Of a stretch of 64,000 nt of DNA, positions 23,688 through 46,290 are shown piece by piece (position 1 is the stretch's first letter; each line of letters starts with the position of its first letter). Both the position numbers and the translations under genes were made by a program. The notes under the pieces were generated by a model. That model ran no database searches. It was not told the origin of the DNA and saw only the letters and a program-made list of their open reading frames with translations. The stretch is from Gonocerus acuteangulatus (lineage: Eukaryota > Arthropoda > Insecta > Hemiptera > Coreidae): the NCBI GenBank assembly GCA_946811695.1, contig OX328124.1, positions 89,646,196 through 89,710,195 of the forward strand. The letters run 5' to 3'.

Positions 23688-23875
23688 AACAAAGCGGCGA
23701 ATGAGGACAAACTAATTCTGGAAATGGGCGCGGAAGGCGGAATGTCACAGGAAAAGTTATTTACAGAGAACAATACCAGTTCCAAACTGCTATTACCTAT
23801 GAATACATACTGGCACAACTTAGTTGTCCTCCAGGTTTCACCTAACCTGCCCCTTTATCACGTTCCAACGCATTC
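23688..23875 (+). repeat. Dispersed repeat G, copy 2
   Basis: Partner of 15950-16135; shares CAAACT, ACAGAGAACAAT, CAGTTCC, CTATTACCT-TGAATACAT and later blocks. The same frame remains open in both. Confidence 0.5.
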
Positions 23876-23889
23876 TACATGTCTCTAAT

Positions 23890-24416
23890 TGGATAATGTA
23901 TCAAAGCTTTATATGCCAATAATGCACTGTAAAAGGAGAAATCAAATTGACTGAAAATGGTATGGATTTATATACTGAATATAACCCAAATCGCAATATA
24001 TTTTTATTTTTAGAACATTTTTCGTACTGAATCTATTCTAATTTTCACAAGTATATTTATTTCTCATTCTCTGGGGATAAAAATATTCTCCAACAATTTT
24101 CATTCAATTGCTCAGGGGCAGAATGCACTGAAATGCACTAACAATTAACTGGAATAACAAGGACTCAGCTGCCTGATTTGAGATATTGGTACATCTAACA
24201 ATCTGGATATTAAGACACAACGAAATCCCACAAATTAAAACATGAATTTATTTCATAATAAGTTACCAATAACGTTATGAAATGTCAATTCAGTACCTAA
24301 CTAGATTTGCGACGGATACTAAAAACAATTAACAATTTAAGAATACGATGCAGAAATTTCGCAGTTCTAGAACTTTCCTAGCTACTAGATAGATACCAAA
24401 AATAACAGCCGTTAAA

Positions 24417-24476
<60 letters not shown>

Positions 24477-25085
24477 GTGTGTGTGTGTTTTTCTTTAGTT
24501 GGTCTCTGAGAACAACCTTCCCCTCTCCGACATATTCTTCCTCACGTTCGGCCACCAAATCCATCTTGAAAAAAGATATGTGTAATACATTTCTATGGAA
24601 AAAGGAGACTGGAAATATCAAAGGTCTTTAAAGGACGAGGATTGCTTGGGACGTACAAAGGATAGCTGAGCCTGACACAATTGGCTCGACAGGAAGAACG
24701 GGATATTACCAGAAAATACGGAACTTTTATCATTCAGTATGCCTTCGATATTGGAGCTCCAGCATTATTGATTTCTGTTTGTTTTTTTAACTGCAACAAA
24801 GCCTCAAGATAATTATTTATTACCCTTTTTACTATTCAATGGTTATAATTATATTACAGAGAAAGGGTGGAGGGGATAAATAATTTGTAAATAATGATGT
24901 CCATTGCAGTCCTGATTGTAAAGAAGGTGCAAGAAGATTTTACTTATACCATTAAACTACATTAATTTATTCAATAACTGCTCTGCAACTTAGGCGATTA
25001 GCAGATACGACAGTGCTTTGATCCATTGTAGACAATAACAGGTTACAGTTTAATAATTAATGCTATGTAGACAATATTTTACAGA
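23890..25085. other. AT-rich DNA with (AT)n(GT)n at 24419-24488
   Basis: Apart from the microsatellite, no gene or transposon signature was recognised. Confidence 0.45.
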
Positions 25086-25090
25086 TTTAA

Positions 25091-26263
25091 CAAGCAACAG
25101 AGCAAATTCACAATTTACATACATTTGGAAAGCACATCACACTATGGTGGCTGCCAGGACACAAAGACTTAGGACAAAGTACGGCTGCTGACTTAAAAGC
25201 AAAACTTGTGACGAAGGAACCAACTTATGGCCAACTTAAATTCTACCACAAAGAAGTTTCACGGCAAAATAAAAACGACATAAAAGACAAATGGCAACTG
25301 AACAGGACGAGCATAACAGAAAACAAACTTCGACAAATTAAACAGACCGTAAGTGACTGGGCTTCGTCATACAGGGATTCAAGGCGAGAAGAAGTAGTGT
25401 TGGCCAGACTAAGGATAGGCCACACACTTATAGCTCATGAATACCTTATGACAAAGTCTGATAAACCACTGTGCCAAATCTGTAACAAAGACCTCACAGT
25501 TCAACATATACTGACAGACTGTAATTTGAGACAAGACTTGGAAATTCCACGAGACATGAACGAACTCATCCGTGATAGCAGTCACCATATCAACGCTATA
25601 CTTACCTTTCTTAAAGACAACAATAATTTTGACAAAATTTAACAAACCCCAGACCAAACTTCTCAAATAGTCAACATGTGGATGTAGTATGTATTACAAC
25701 AACCACTTAATTTTCTTAATTCATTGTCTTTGATTGTCTAGACGACCCAAACTGTGCTTTTAACATCGTGGTTGAAAGTTTTTTTTTTTTTTTTTTTCTT
25801 CTCTTAATAAACATCACTCATGACGTGATATATTCATTTATTCATCATTATTTTACATAAGATCCTTCCTATTGATTGTACATGGGGCTATTGTTCTTAT
25901 GTATGTTGTTATATTATGCATAGAACCTATATTGTAAATAGAAACTGTTGCCATTATGTATAGTCATATTGTACATAGGAACTATTTTCTTCGTTTCCTT
26001 TATAATAATAAGTTTTTCTTAAAAATGTAATGTTTTTTACTAGTTAATTTTACTTTTAGCTGTATGTCATTCACAAACATAATTGTATAATTAGATTGAT
26101 ACACAAAATAATGTAATTGGATTTATAATTATGTAATATGTTAATTATTAAGGATTTATAATTATTATATAAGATTATAATTATGTATTTGAATCATTGT
26201 TATGTATTTCCATTTTATATGTGTACCTGGGCGAAACGCTGTCAATGCGGGGTGCTCATAGAT

Positions 26264-26302
<39 letters not shown>
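25091..26302 (+). mobile_element. 5'-truncated non-LTR retrotransposon
   Basis: An open frame from 25091 to the stop at 25640-25642 encodes the C-terminal end of an ORF2 polyprotein. First comes the end of an RNase H domain (ITLWWLPGHKDLGQSTAADL). A linker containing LARLRIGHTLIAHEYLM follows, then a zinc-finger-like C-x2-C-x7-H-x4-C (CQICNKDLTVQHILTDC). About 630 bp of AT-rich sequence and a motif CTGGGCGAAACGCTGTCAAT lead to poly(A) at 26271-26302. RNase H plus this terminal finger is known from I/Jockey-related clades. The reverse transcriptase and endonuclease parts are missing, so the copy is dead on arrival. Treating the distal sequence as its 3' UTR is inference. Confidence 0.72.
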
Positions 26303-26305
<3 letters not shown>

Positions 26306-27057
26306 AACAATACATTTTGAGATGTAAGAAGTATGACATGCATACACCCATATTTGTTGAGCATGGTCATGTATGAGCGAATATGGAACATATGAACGCA
26401 TGTATATTTTAATGTTGGCAAATAAATCGCAAAGACAGTTTTTGTGGGATGAATTTTGAAAATCCATGTTTTTAAATGGCCAGTTGTATTTTGACTATTC
26501 CCGTGTCGGAATGCCAACAAAACTATTCATATACGAGCCAGGAGATATATGAGTATAGATTCGTTTTAGAAGAATGCTGTGGATCAAAAACCATTAGAAT
26601 ATTTAACATTAAGTTTTTGAGTAATTTTTATTTATTAATTATACCAGTCCGAATTATATCCATAGTTCCGACAAGCCAACGTCCGTTGGATCAGCTTGTA
26701 ATCTGTAACATTCAAATTCATCTAGCAATATTATATGTTTTTAAAATTATAATCTTGTTTATATATTGCAATGTGCATCGCATTTAAATATACATACATT
26801 CAACTGACCTTGAACTCTATCATAACGGACTCCAAATTTCGATTCAACGCTTGGAAATCGACTTTTCATTCGGACTTCTAACATCTTGTGCGAGGGGCTG
26901 TGTAATTTTAGCCCGGCGAAAGCTTACTTATTGCAGTTTAACAAATTCATCTAATCATTCATCTACTTGATTTCGTCGGAAAAGTTCACAAAGTTTGCCA
27001 CATTTTAATGATGGTAATATCTGATATCTAGTCATTCTTGACTGCAACCTAAATAGG
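26303..27057. other. No recognisable feature
   Basis: AT-rich DNA between the non-LTR tail and the MITE; short open frames only. Confidence 0.4.
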
Positions 27058-27059
27058 TA

Positions 27060-27294
27060 CCGTAAAATGGGGTCACATTAGTACATTGTGATGATATTGA
27101 TACAAACCTATACAGCTTATATATGTTTATCTATTTGTCTGAGAGCAAACAGACAAATATACAGGTATATATTTGCCTGTTCCCACTCTTTCGGCATAGT
27201 TGGTCCATTTGGTGTCAGTTAAATGAAACTATCCTAGCAGTAAAAGGTTTGTATCAATTTCAGTTCATTGAACTAATGTGATCCCATTTTACGG
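27060..27294. mobile_element. MITE with TA target duplication
   Basis: A 235-bp unit with inverted repeats of about 50 bp, beginning CCGTAAAATGGGGTCACATT and ending with its inverse (ATCCCATTTTACGG). TA flanks both ends (27058-27059, 27295-27296), typical of Tc1/mariner-derived elements. Confidence 0.85.
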
Positions 27295-27460
27295 TACATT
27301 TTATCGAAATTTGCTAGAAACACATCAGTGGGGAAAATAAACAAAATACAAAGGGAGGGGAAAGACATGTATGTAAGTCTTTAAATGTGCTTTTCTTAAA
27401 ACGTGTAGGTATTATGCTGATGGGCCATATAGAAAGGATGGGACGTAAAGACTATTTGTG

Positions 27461-27560
27461 GAGAGAGTGAGATCGAGAGTAAAGGAATGAGGGAGAGAGA
27501 GTGAGGGATAGAGAAAGAGAAAGGGAGAGGGAGAGAGTGTAAGAGAGAGATAGAGAGCGA
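27461..27560. repeat. (GA)n-rich tract
   Basis: Purine-rich GAGA repeats with interruptions. A short GC-richer stretch follows (27560-27660) in which no gene could be proved. Confidence 0.85.
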
Positions 27561-28263
27561 GGTCGTGCGAGCGGAGCGGTGTAATTGCGGGTGAGCCATA
27601 CGGCTGTTCCGAAAGTCGGCAGCTGGTCCAGGTGGATACGTGCCCTGACTGCCAAAGGCATCTCTTGAATTAAGTTTGTTCACTTTCCTGTCTTTATCTT
27701 GTCTCCATGGGGATTAGCTGCCTTCTCCTCTACCGCACGTATTGCCAGAACCTGGAATCCTAAAATGTCTGACAACTCATATCTTAGATGGGATCAATTT
27801 CTCTGTGCCCACAATCCCAAAGGGAAAATGTGTCTCTTGATGTTACAACTGAAGGGACACATTTGCTTCATGATATTACAGGTTATTATGAACATAACCA
27901 TTATTGGGTATTCTCCTCTTTTTCTACATGAATAGCCTTCACTTTTAGCGGTTTTCTTCACTCCGAAAAGACGAAGAAAGGTAAAATAACCGTCCTAGCC
28001 GGTATGTCTTTCCGTTTAATTTCAGGTTATGTTTTTACAATTAGTCAGGTGAAATATTCATTCGTCAGTTGTCGCTCCCCTAAAGGCTAATTTTATGACT
28101 TAAGACAACAACCTCAGATGTTATTGGGTTGACATCTGATTGGCAACGCTGGCCCTGGAAAATTGGAAAAAAATAGATCATCATTTATGACCTATTTAAA
28201 TAAAGTAACAAGCAGAAAGTACATATGTGTACATATATATACAAATATATACTTATACATTTA

Positions 28264-28658
28264 CAGTAAACTTCCTTTAATCCGGCACGTTTGGGACTTG
28301 AAACATATCAGATTATCGGATGCATGCGGAGAAAAATGGATGGAGGTTTAAATTAAAGGAAATGTAGATCATAAGACTAGTACATATTTAATGTAAAATG
28401 ACTAAAATAAAATTGGACTCTGTTAGAATTATACCGCCTCAGTCGAAAGGTATTAACTGAACCAGCAACAAGTAGGTATTTTATCACAGAGAGGGTTTCC
28501 GGGAATTATTCTAGTGCCCCGTAGAACACCACGGGGTTGGTGTGGTGAGGATTTTGCGGAGTTGATGCATAATAACTGAAAAGGTGCACTCTTCATGTTT
28601 GGACTTGACACACCTCCCGTGCCGGACCACAGGATGCCGGATTAGAGGAAGTTTACTG
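28264..28658. mobile_element. MITE with CAGTAAACTTCC termini
   Basis: A 395-bp unit whose left end CAGTAAACTTCCTTTAATCC is matched by the inverse at 28635-28658, flanked by TA on both sides. The terminal sequence resembles pogo/Tigger-type inverted repeats. Confidence 0.82.
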
Positions 28659-28669
28659 TATATACATAC

Positions 28670-28726
<57 letters not shown>
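28670..28726. repeat. (TA)n microsatellite
   Basis: TA tract about 10 bp beyond the MITE end. Confidence 0.92.
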
Positions 28727-28728
<2 letters not shown>

Positions 28729-28739
28729 TAGACAGATAG

Positions 28740-30125
28740 ATAAATAGGTAAATAAAAATATAGATAATTATATTTTAGCGTGAATTGTTTTTGGTATTTA
28801 GTGAGTAATATCGATAAAGAATAACAAAAATTTGTCAAAACTTCATTCATGACTCCTACCGCAATTCTTACTGTGGTCGCTTTGCACGCTTTCTCTACCA
28901 AGGAGCACTGGCCTTCCTCGACATTGAGATCAGTGCTCAATCTCGGGAAGGGTATGTCAACTGAATGCATGCAAATAGCTGTTATTTTTTTTTTTTTTTT
29001 AAATTTATAAAATACAACTATACCACGGCAACTTCTGGAGAAGGTGGTCCTATCTTAAGCAAGCATGTTTTAGTCTATTTATTCCGAGGAGAAGACGGTG
29101 GCCTTCAGTATCGGCGGCATCGGGGAGTGTTGGTTGGCGGTACGAGCTTTGATGTAGCCATGAATAGGTAAAGGTGTGTTTGCTCAACAACCAGACCTAG
29201 GTTCTCTGCATATCTCCTATTCTCATGTCCGAGCCACACACGAGTTGTGGCGCATTGTGTCAGGTATGTACATACTCAATTTATTTATCAATAGGTCTAC
29301 CGTAGCCGCTTCTCTCGGATCCACTCAAAACTATATTTCACTAAGAAAATATACTTTCTCTAGAAATGAATGAAACTAGATTATGACGATTAGGATTGCT
29401 GTCACGCCACAGAGCCACATAAAGCTGACTGTGCGAAAAACAGCTAATACTTAGATCCAACCAACATATAGCGTCTGACCCTGGGATTTTATTAATTGTT
29501 AACGCGAAACATGGCTCACTGAGAAACTAGACTTGTTTAAAACTAAATGTAAAATATTTTGGAATGAGATAGAAGAAAGAATAGATAGATATAGCTAGTT
29601 TATCAAATGTTCGACGTGATTCTCTACATTGGCATAACTTTTTTGATTTATGAACCGATTGGCTAAATGCTAAGTGATGCTTACCAAAATATATTAGTGA
29701 AAACCGTATCTAAATCGCAAAAGCCGTTTCTGAGATTAGCGTGCACAGACGCACGTTGATTAAGGCCTCCAATAATATTTTTTCTCTTATATCTTCCATG
29801 TTCAGACAGCGATCCGTTACAGTTTTATTATATGTATTGATTTTTATAAAATTCAGTTGCGAATTTTAATCTTTATATAACAAAGATTAAAAATTTAATT
29901 TCATGGTATCGAAAAAGTTCAAATTGTCACTTATTTTTGTAGTTCTAATTATTTTTTGTAATTAAGTGATGGAAAAAGGACATTGAAATATAATTGGAAA
30001 AATAGAAGTAAAAGAAAACCCCTATAGAATAGAATGAATATTTTAAACCACTGACATTTAGCAAACGTTAGAAAAGACACATTCGAATCTCCCCCTCAAT
30101 ATAAAGGTCAGACCTTTATATTATT
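28740..30125. other. No firm feature
   Basis: A minus-strand open stretch at 28870-28957, bounded by an acceptor-like CATGCATTCAG and a donor-like GTAAGA, contains STDLNVEEGQCSLVEKACKA. It could be an exon but stands alone. A T run lies at 28984-29000. At 29655-29760 there is a weak copy of the plea-for-ACCAAAATNT module seen in Helentron-like elements. Confidence 0.25.
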
Positions 30126-30133
30126 TTTATATA

Positions 30134-31025
30134 TGACTAGCTGTTACCCGGCGTGCCATGCTACACCTACTTTCTGCACCTAGAAAAGCCAAAATAAATT
30201 AGGAACCAAATAAGTAATATTAAAATCTAATAATACAAATATTAAAATAAGTAATATTAAAATCTAATTTTGGAGACCCGGTAGCCGTGAGGGTTAAGGC
30301 GTGAGCTCTTAACACTCCGTGCCAAAGGTCGTGGGTTCGATTCCCACTAGGGGTGGTTGCTTTTCTTTCGAAAAAAGAAAAGGCATCACCACTATCCTGG
30401 CTAGAAAAGGGTGGTAACCTATAGATAACCCGTCCTAAAATTCGTAGTTAATAATAAATGGACGTTAAAATTTAAATTTAATAATACAAACCTTTAACTG
30501 ATCGGGTTCACAGTTTCTAACCCGGTACCTCTGAACTGTGAGTCCTAGACAATTTTAATCTAGCCTATAACGCCCACTGGATCAAGACATACATGGGTAC
30601 CAAGTTTGTTCAAAATCGGTCAAACTGTGTGGATTTGTATAAGGAACAAACAGACAGCTGGTAGACTTTTTTGACCTAGCCTATGACACTCCCCGTATCC
30701 AGACCTACCTGTGTGCAAGGTTTGGTCAAAATCAGTCAAACGGAGTGGATTTGTATAAGGAACGAACATACAGACACACAGTTGGTAGACATTATTGACC
30801 TAGCCTACGAGACTCTCCGGATCAAGATCTACCTGGGTGCCAAGTGTGGTGAAAATCTGTTAAATTTTGTCGATTTGTATAAGGAACATACAGACAGAAA
30901 GCTGGTAGACATTTTTGACCAACGATACTTCCCGGATCAAGACCTACCTGTGTGCCAAGTTTGGTCAAGATCGGTCAAACGGTGTGGATTTGTATAAGGA
31001 ACAAACAAATAAACAGACAGACACG
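30134..31025 (+). mobile_element. Unclassified element with four ~120-bp tandem units, split by SINE B
   Basis: Starts near TGACTAGCTGTTACCCGGCG, a terminus common in invertebrate repeats. It is interrupted by SINE B at about 30272-30480. Tandem units then begin near 30557, 30671, 30798 and 30917 (spacing 114-127 bp). Each carries a version of GTGCCAAGTTTGGTCAAAAT, CGGTCAAACGGTGTGGATTT and AGGAACAAACA-ACAGAC. The array runs into (TA)n and (GATA)n. Confidence 0.65.
30272..30480 (+). mobile_element. SINE family B, copy 3
   Basis: Full tRNA-derived unit: GAGACCCGGTAGCCGTGAGG head, GTGGGTTCGATTCCCACTAG B box, inverted TTTCTTTCG/CGAAAAAAGAAA hairpin, AAAAGGGTGGTAACCTATAG and the AATAAATGGACGTTAAAATT tail. 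Confidence 0.85.
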
Positions 31026-31027
31026 AG

Positions 31028-31142
<115 letters not shown>

Positions 31143-31334
31143 TCTATGTATGAGTAGTAAATAAAGTTATATGAAAACCTGAATGCCACCAATCCATGCC
31201 ATGGACGCAAATCTTGTCAAAATGATTTCTATTATAGCCTTATAAATGAATTGACAGCAATAATTCACTAATTATTGATCTTATGGTTTCTGTGCACAAT
31301 AATTACAGATTAGATTAGGCATCTAGCAACATAA

Positions 31335-31425
31335 GTTGAATTGAATTTAATTTAAGTTTTAACGTCCATTATAATTAAGTCAGAACTTTTGGATGGGTTA
31401 CCTATAGGTCCCAACCCTTTTCTAA
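31335..31425 (-). mobile_element. SINE family B tail fragment
   Basis: Minus-strand 3' part only: TTTAACGTCCATTATAATTA then GGATGGGTTACCTATAGGT. Confidence 0.6.
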
Positions 31426-31429
31426 TCTA

Positions 31430-32185
31430 TATTATGAAACAATTTCCTGAGATACCCCTTCTCCTTTACAATCAGACTAATTTCAAAATTAATTTTTCAT
31501 CTTTGATAAATTTACCATTTAACACTCGTGATAATAAATTGTTAATAAGCTCTGGAAAGCTGTTGGTATAACCAGCTGACAAAGCCAGCCTAAACAAGGG
31601 GAACACCACTTGTAAATCTAAAAGGGAATAACTTCTTCTGAATCTAAAGCCTACCCTTATACATCCTGTAGTTACAACACCTCTCCACGCAATCCCTCAA
31701 CTCTTTGAGGAATTAATTGTTTCTCTCACTAATTAAATTTATTTTGTTTAACTCCAGGATGCCTCCTGTCTCCTGGAGGCCTGACGCCTCTATCTACGCT
31801 GATAAGACTTTAAGAGAAAACGCTATATTGTTTTGGTTTATTGAATCAGTTAAAGTAAATTTTAAACTGCTAGGTAGAGACTGGTGTAAACCTTTTACAG
31901 AGTCATTTTAAACGTGAAAAAAATGTCTATGCCAAAATTATTATTTTTTTTTAATTATTTTATATATGCTTATCAGGGGTAACCCTCAAAGCATGAGTAA
32001 AGACTTGTTAGTCTAACGTTAGTTTAGAGTAAAGATTTTTGAGCTAGTCTCTATGTAATACAATTTTTTATATAATATTAACTAATTACAAATATATATG
32101 TTAAATACCTTAGTAAGTAAAAAATAATATGCAATAATTACGAATTAGGAAAAGAGTAATAATTGATTTAATTTTCTATTTATAA
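31430..32185. other. No firm feature
   Basis: An open stretch at 31757-31911 follows an acceptor-like GTTTAACTCCAG and ends WCKPFTESF, but no partner exon or family was recognised. Confidence 0.3.
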
Positions 32186-32187
32186 AA

Positions 32188-32375
32188 CGGAGACCCGGTG
32201 AATGTGATTGCTCAGGCGTGAGCGCTTCGTGCCAAAAGTCTTTGGTTCGAATCTCGCTAGGGAAAATGGCTTTTATTTAGAAAAAAATGAGAAGACATTT
32301 CCCAATCCTGGATAGAAAAGTGTTGATAACCCGTCCCAAAAATCTGAGTATGAGTGGACCATAAAATTTAAATAT
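32188..32375 (+). mobile_element. SINE family B, copy 4 (diverged)
   Basis: GGAGACCCGGTGAATGTGAT head, GGTTCGAATCTCGCTAGG B box and the CCATAAAATTTAAAT tail. Confidence 0.72.
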
Positions 32376-32474
32376 TTAGAAATCTATATTATTCAAAAAT
32401 GCCCCTGGATTTTAATGTTCGTGACAAAAAAAATAATATTAATATATCGCACTAGTATTTCTAAAGTGTCGCAA

Positions 32475-32476
<2 letters not shown>

Positions 32477-32535
<59 letters not shown>
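32477..32535. repeat. Poly(A) tract
   Basis: Pure adenine run of about 59 bp; no retroposon body was recognised before it. Confidence 0.97.
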
Positions 32536-32538
<3 letters not shown>

Positions 32539-33029
32539 AACTGAAAATGTGTCACAATTGCCTATGTAGGGGAATAGCATTAAGACAGGAAGAGTAATAC
32601 AAGTGCCCTCTGACGTACAAGCTTTGCAAGGTACATACAGTTTTAGACACAACATAATACTGGGCTCAGGATAGCTACTGGAGAATTTTATTCTAGTCCA
32701 GCTGAAACTCTACGTGCAACAACAGCAGGTGACCCTCCCCTGCAATACAGATGATAAATGATTTGCACTAGATTTCTTGGAAAATCAACAAGCCTGGGAG
32801 CCACATGCGTCCAAAATTTTTTGACAACAATAATTTATATCGCTACATCAGATCACGTGCAAAACCATTGATGACGAGAATAAAAAATATACCATACTAT
32901 CCGAATACCAATTTACACGAATACATTAACAAACATTTCTCCATGGAGAGTAATGAACTTAAGGATTGATTTGACAGTGACAAAGTACAGAAAACCTACC
33001 AATAACTGATTCTATTCCTTTTCTAATGG

Positions 33030-33095
33030 CATTAGGGATATGAACGGAAACGCGCTATGATGACGCAGTTCCTCCAAATCAGAGTTTTTTAAGCT
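33030..33095 (-). mobile_element. Helentron-like family D 5'-end fragment
   Basis: Forward text GGATATGAACGGAAACGCGC then GATGACGCAGTTCCTCC is the reverse of the family D 5' end (compare 54735-54791). No 3' partner was found nearby. Confidence 0.6.
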
Positions 33096-33109
33096 ATCTA
33101 TGTGATTTA

Positions 33110-33230
33110 TTTAAATTTTAATGCCAATTATTATTAAATACGAATCAGTTAGGGCGGGTAATCTATTGGTTACCAACGTTTTCTAGCCAGGATAGGTCTG
33201 ATGCCTTTTCTTTTTTCTAAATATTAACAA
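33110..33230 (-). mobile_element. SINE family B, partial
   Basis: Minus-strand tail and middle (GGCGGGTAATCTATTGGTTA, TTTTCTAGCCAGGATAGG); the head is missing. Confidence 0.65.
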
Positions 33231-33772
33231 GGGAAGTAGTACCACGCATTCACTACTCTCTGGAGGAAAATTAAGTTAAAAATTGATAAATCAGCGGCTC
33301 AATACAAATATAAAAGGCCAATTTTTATTTATTTATTTATTTTATGCATTTATATAAGTTATTTCAAATTATTCATGAATGCAGCGTGCCACCTTCTGAG
33401 GTATGTGCTTAGTTATGCAGCCCCTGCATGGCGGACTTTTTTTACTTGAAATTCTTAGTTGGTATATGTTTAATAAAAAACATTTGTTTAAATATTTATA
33501 ATCAACATATACATATTCTTTTTTACAAAAGAAACCACTAGTTAGAAGCAAACTTTCGAGCTAAGGCACGGAGTCCTTCAGTCTTGGGGGGTTTGTAAGC
33601 ACTGGCAATTTTTTTAAAATTCCTCACAAGAAGTGTTTCTAAGAAGGTGCAAAAAATAAACAAAAGAGCAGGGATAATTTATAGGTTTACTACACACACA
33701 TCTCAGCATTAATAATATTTTCCGATAATTAATTTCTTATTAATCTATTTTCTTTATAAACATAACCAAGAA

Positions 33773-43623
<9,851 letters not shown>

Positions 43624-43999
43624 ATAATAAGCAGAATGTAAGAGTAATTTAATCCGAATAGAAATGTTTGAATAAAATGGAATATGTTTTTATTTAACTT
43701 TATCCAAAATATAACATATTTTTCTTGTAATTCTTTAACTTTTAATATCTTCATATAGACATTCATTATTTAGTTATAATTTCTAAAACTCTTAACGTTT
43801 AAAAGCTGACATTTCCATACACATCTTCATATTTGCGAATCGCCATCGCTGCGGTCAAGCAACATAAATAACAATAAATTGCTAATCGCCTTCATTACGG
43901 TCAAGCAATAAATAAATAATAATAATAATATCCTCATATACATTTCAGATTTTTGGTACAGGTTATAATACAAACAATTTGACAAAATTAAGTAAAATA

Positions 44000-44190
44000 T
44001 CTGTTTGAGGAGTCAGGGTCCCATACTGCTCCTTGGCCGACCAAGCATTTATTGGGTACCTGCAGAGAGGGAATTTGGCGAAAGGATCACAGTACTGACT
44101 CCACTATCTATCTACCTAGAGTGCCTTATGGTTAGGAATCAGGTACCTCTGAATTATCTGACACACTTGGCTCTCGTAGCCTGATATGAG
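44000..44190 (+). mobile_element. SINE family C, diverged 3' half
   Basis: Retains GGTACCTGCAG, CAGTACTGAC, CCACTATCT, ACCTAGAGTGCC, TATGGTTAGGAATCAGGTAC and TATCTG in the family order. Old copy. Confidence 0.5.
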
Positions 44191-44199
44191 TTTTTTTTT

Positions 44200-46120
44200 A
44201 TATATATATATATTTTAGGACAAATTAAAAGATATGTTAAAAAGGCAATTCTTATATGCACTCAATATAAATACAGAAAAAAATTCCAGAAATTATAAAC
44301 TTCTAGAATAATGTTGATCATGTATTCATAAGGTTGGGTAAACATAACTTTAAATTCCATTCAAAAAGTTTGTTTTGTTTTTTTAATTTCTTCAGAAAAT
44401 CCATCAACATCAAAAATCATAAACACAACAACGAACATAAATAGCTGAGGGATTGATAGGTGAAACCACGACCAGTCAGGATTCTTTTCTCAAAGCACTG
44501 ATTGGTCCTCTCCTATCATGAAGGGCCAAAATCTAAAAGCCAAATCGAGGTAGGGAAAATCGGACTACCGTCCCGATAGTTGAATAAAACAATTTTTTTA
44601 ATGAATGAGTTCCTATTTTTGGCAAATGTTCGGTGTCATTTTCATGCATTTATCAAGGCAATAGAGGATAAAAAGGAATTGTCTGATTGTAACTCGCTAC
44701 AATTACTGATGAGTAATGTACTAAAGTTTTTGTCTGTTGACATGTCAGTTTTCTTAAAATTCTATATTTTTCTTATAAAAAAAAAAACGAAGAAGTCATA
44801 TTCAAAACTTCTAAGAAGGTAAAATGACAAGGACATTATCCTTCCTTATAAAACCTCTGGACGAAAGAGAACAGATTAAAAACTCATTTATCAATTCAAG
44901 GAAGGTACAAGATGATTCAGGTCTTCATGAAGCTCCATAATTCTTTCCTTCCTTACTACATCTACCCTCTCCGCCTAAGGAAGGTATTTCTCGGCATTGT
45001 AGCAGACTTTTCAAATCTTCAGAATTTAAAAAATAAGATCAATTTGGAAAATAACTTTATATATACTGCTGTTTGTAAACATCTAGAAGGAATGGATGTA
45101 ATCAAGCCAAAATCGTATGTTGTGTAGAACCAAGTGTCAATAACAAGGGATTATAATTGCAGATGACGTAGCAAGTAAATCCCATGCCAAGCTCAGTCCT
45201 AACAGAACCGGTTAATTAGGTTGAACCTTAAACACAAGTCAAGTTTTGTTGACTTTTGACGGCGCAGAATGATACACCTTTTAAAAACTATTTTACTGTA
45301 CAGGATATGCAGCAAGAGGAGCGTTGCGCTTGTAGAACTGATTTAGAGAAGAGCCAGATAAAAAGCAACAAGTGGGTACTGGAACATTGTTCACACTGCG
45401 GGTTGGCAGCCATCTTATCTGCATTGATGTAATTGAAAGAACATTTTCATCCACAGTGTACGGGTTAGTGCGCTGCAAAGAGTGTGATATTGTCTGCATC
45501 GATAGTTCGATGCTCCCTTCTGCGAACTGCACTGGTGTCACTTACCTCCTCGCGTGGACTTCCACTGAGCTTAAACCCCAAACATGTAAGGCTACAATTA
45601 ACGCGTGAACACCTTCACCTGCATGCTCAGTGGTGAAATGTAGTGTTTTCGGACAAGTCCAACTTCAAATTGTGGTGAATGTGATAGTGCATATTGCCTT
45701 GATAGCAAACACCAACAATGATAGTTTGTGTCGCCATTGGGTATAACATCAATGACATCTTAAATTTTTGAAACCTCTTACTAATTTGGACGTCTCTTCG
45801 AAATAATGACATACAAAGCTGGTTGTGTTTTAAATCCAATCACAAAGCTGGTTTAATTTCTATTCCTTAACAAGTATGACACTTTACTTCTATAACTTTA
45901 AAACGAGAACGGCACAATGATTAAGAAATCTCTCATATGATAAGTACATCTCTTACTAAATACATACCATTGTTTGAAAGTTACGTTTACATTGCTTCAC
46001 GGCCGAAAACATATCTCCTCTTTTTTCCCACTAACCTAAAACAGTATAAATAAAAAAGAAAAGCATGTGTTAAACTAGCCTGTTTGCAAAAGTTCTTAAA
46101 TATATGTTTTCTTCTCTGAA
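44200..46120. other. Upstream flank of the SDHB-like gene, nothing firm
   Basis: Minus-strand open frame at 45293-45541 follows a donor-like GAGGTAAGTG and might mark transcribed sequence, but no family is recognised. No promoter motif was convincing. Confidence 0.3.
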
Positions 46121-46124
46121 GGTG

Positions 46125-46290
46125 TGGTGGCCGTAAGTGATATGGCCTAAACGTTCCATTAGGCGATAGCCAATGGGTTCGATTCCGAATAGGGGTGATG
46201 CCTTTTGTTTTGATAAAAGAAAAGGCTTAACACCCATTCTGTCTAGCAAAGTGTCATAACCTGTCTACTTATACATATTATAAATAAGTG
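46125..46290 (+). mobile_element. SINE family B, copy (diverged)
   Basis: GGTGGCCGTAAGTG head, ATGGGTTCGATTCCGAATAG B box, hairpin AAAAGAAAAGGC and the CATAACCTGTCTACTTATAC equivalent of the tail. Confidence 0.72.

Noticed and set aside
45293..45608. Exon or 5' untranslated exon of the SDHB-like gene
   Set aside because: A donor-like GAGGTAAGTG is present, but the open frame lies on the intron side of it and nothing links it to the exon at 43623.
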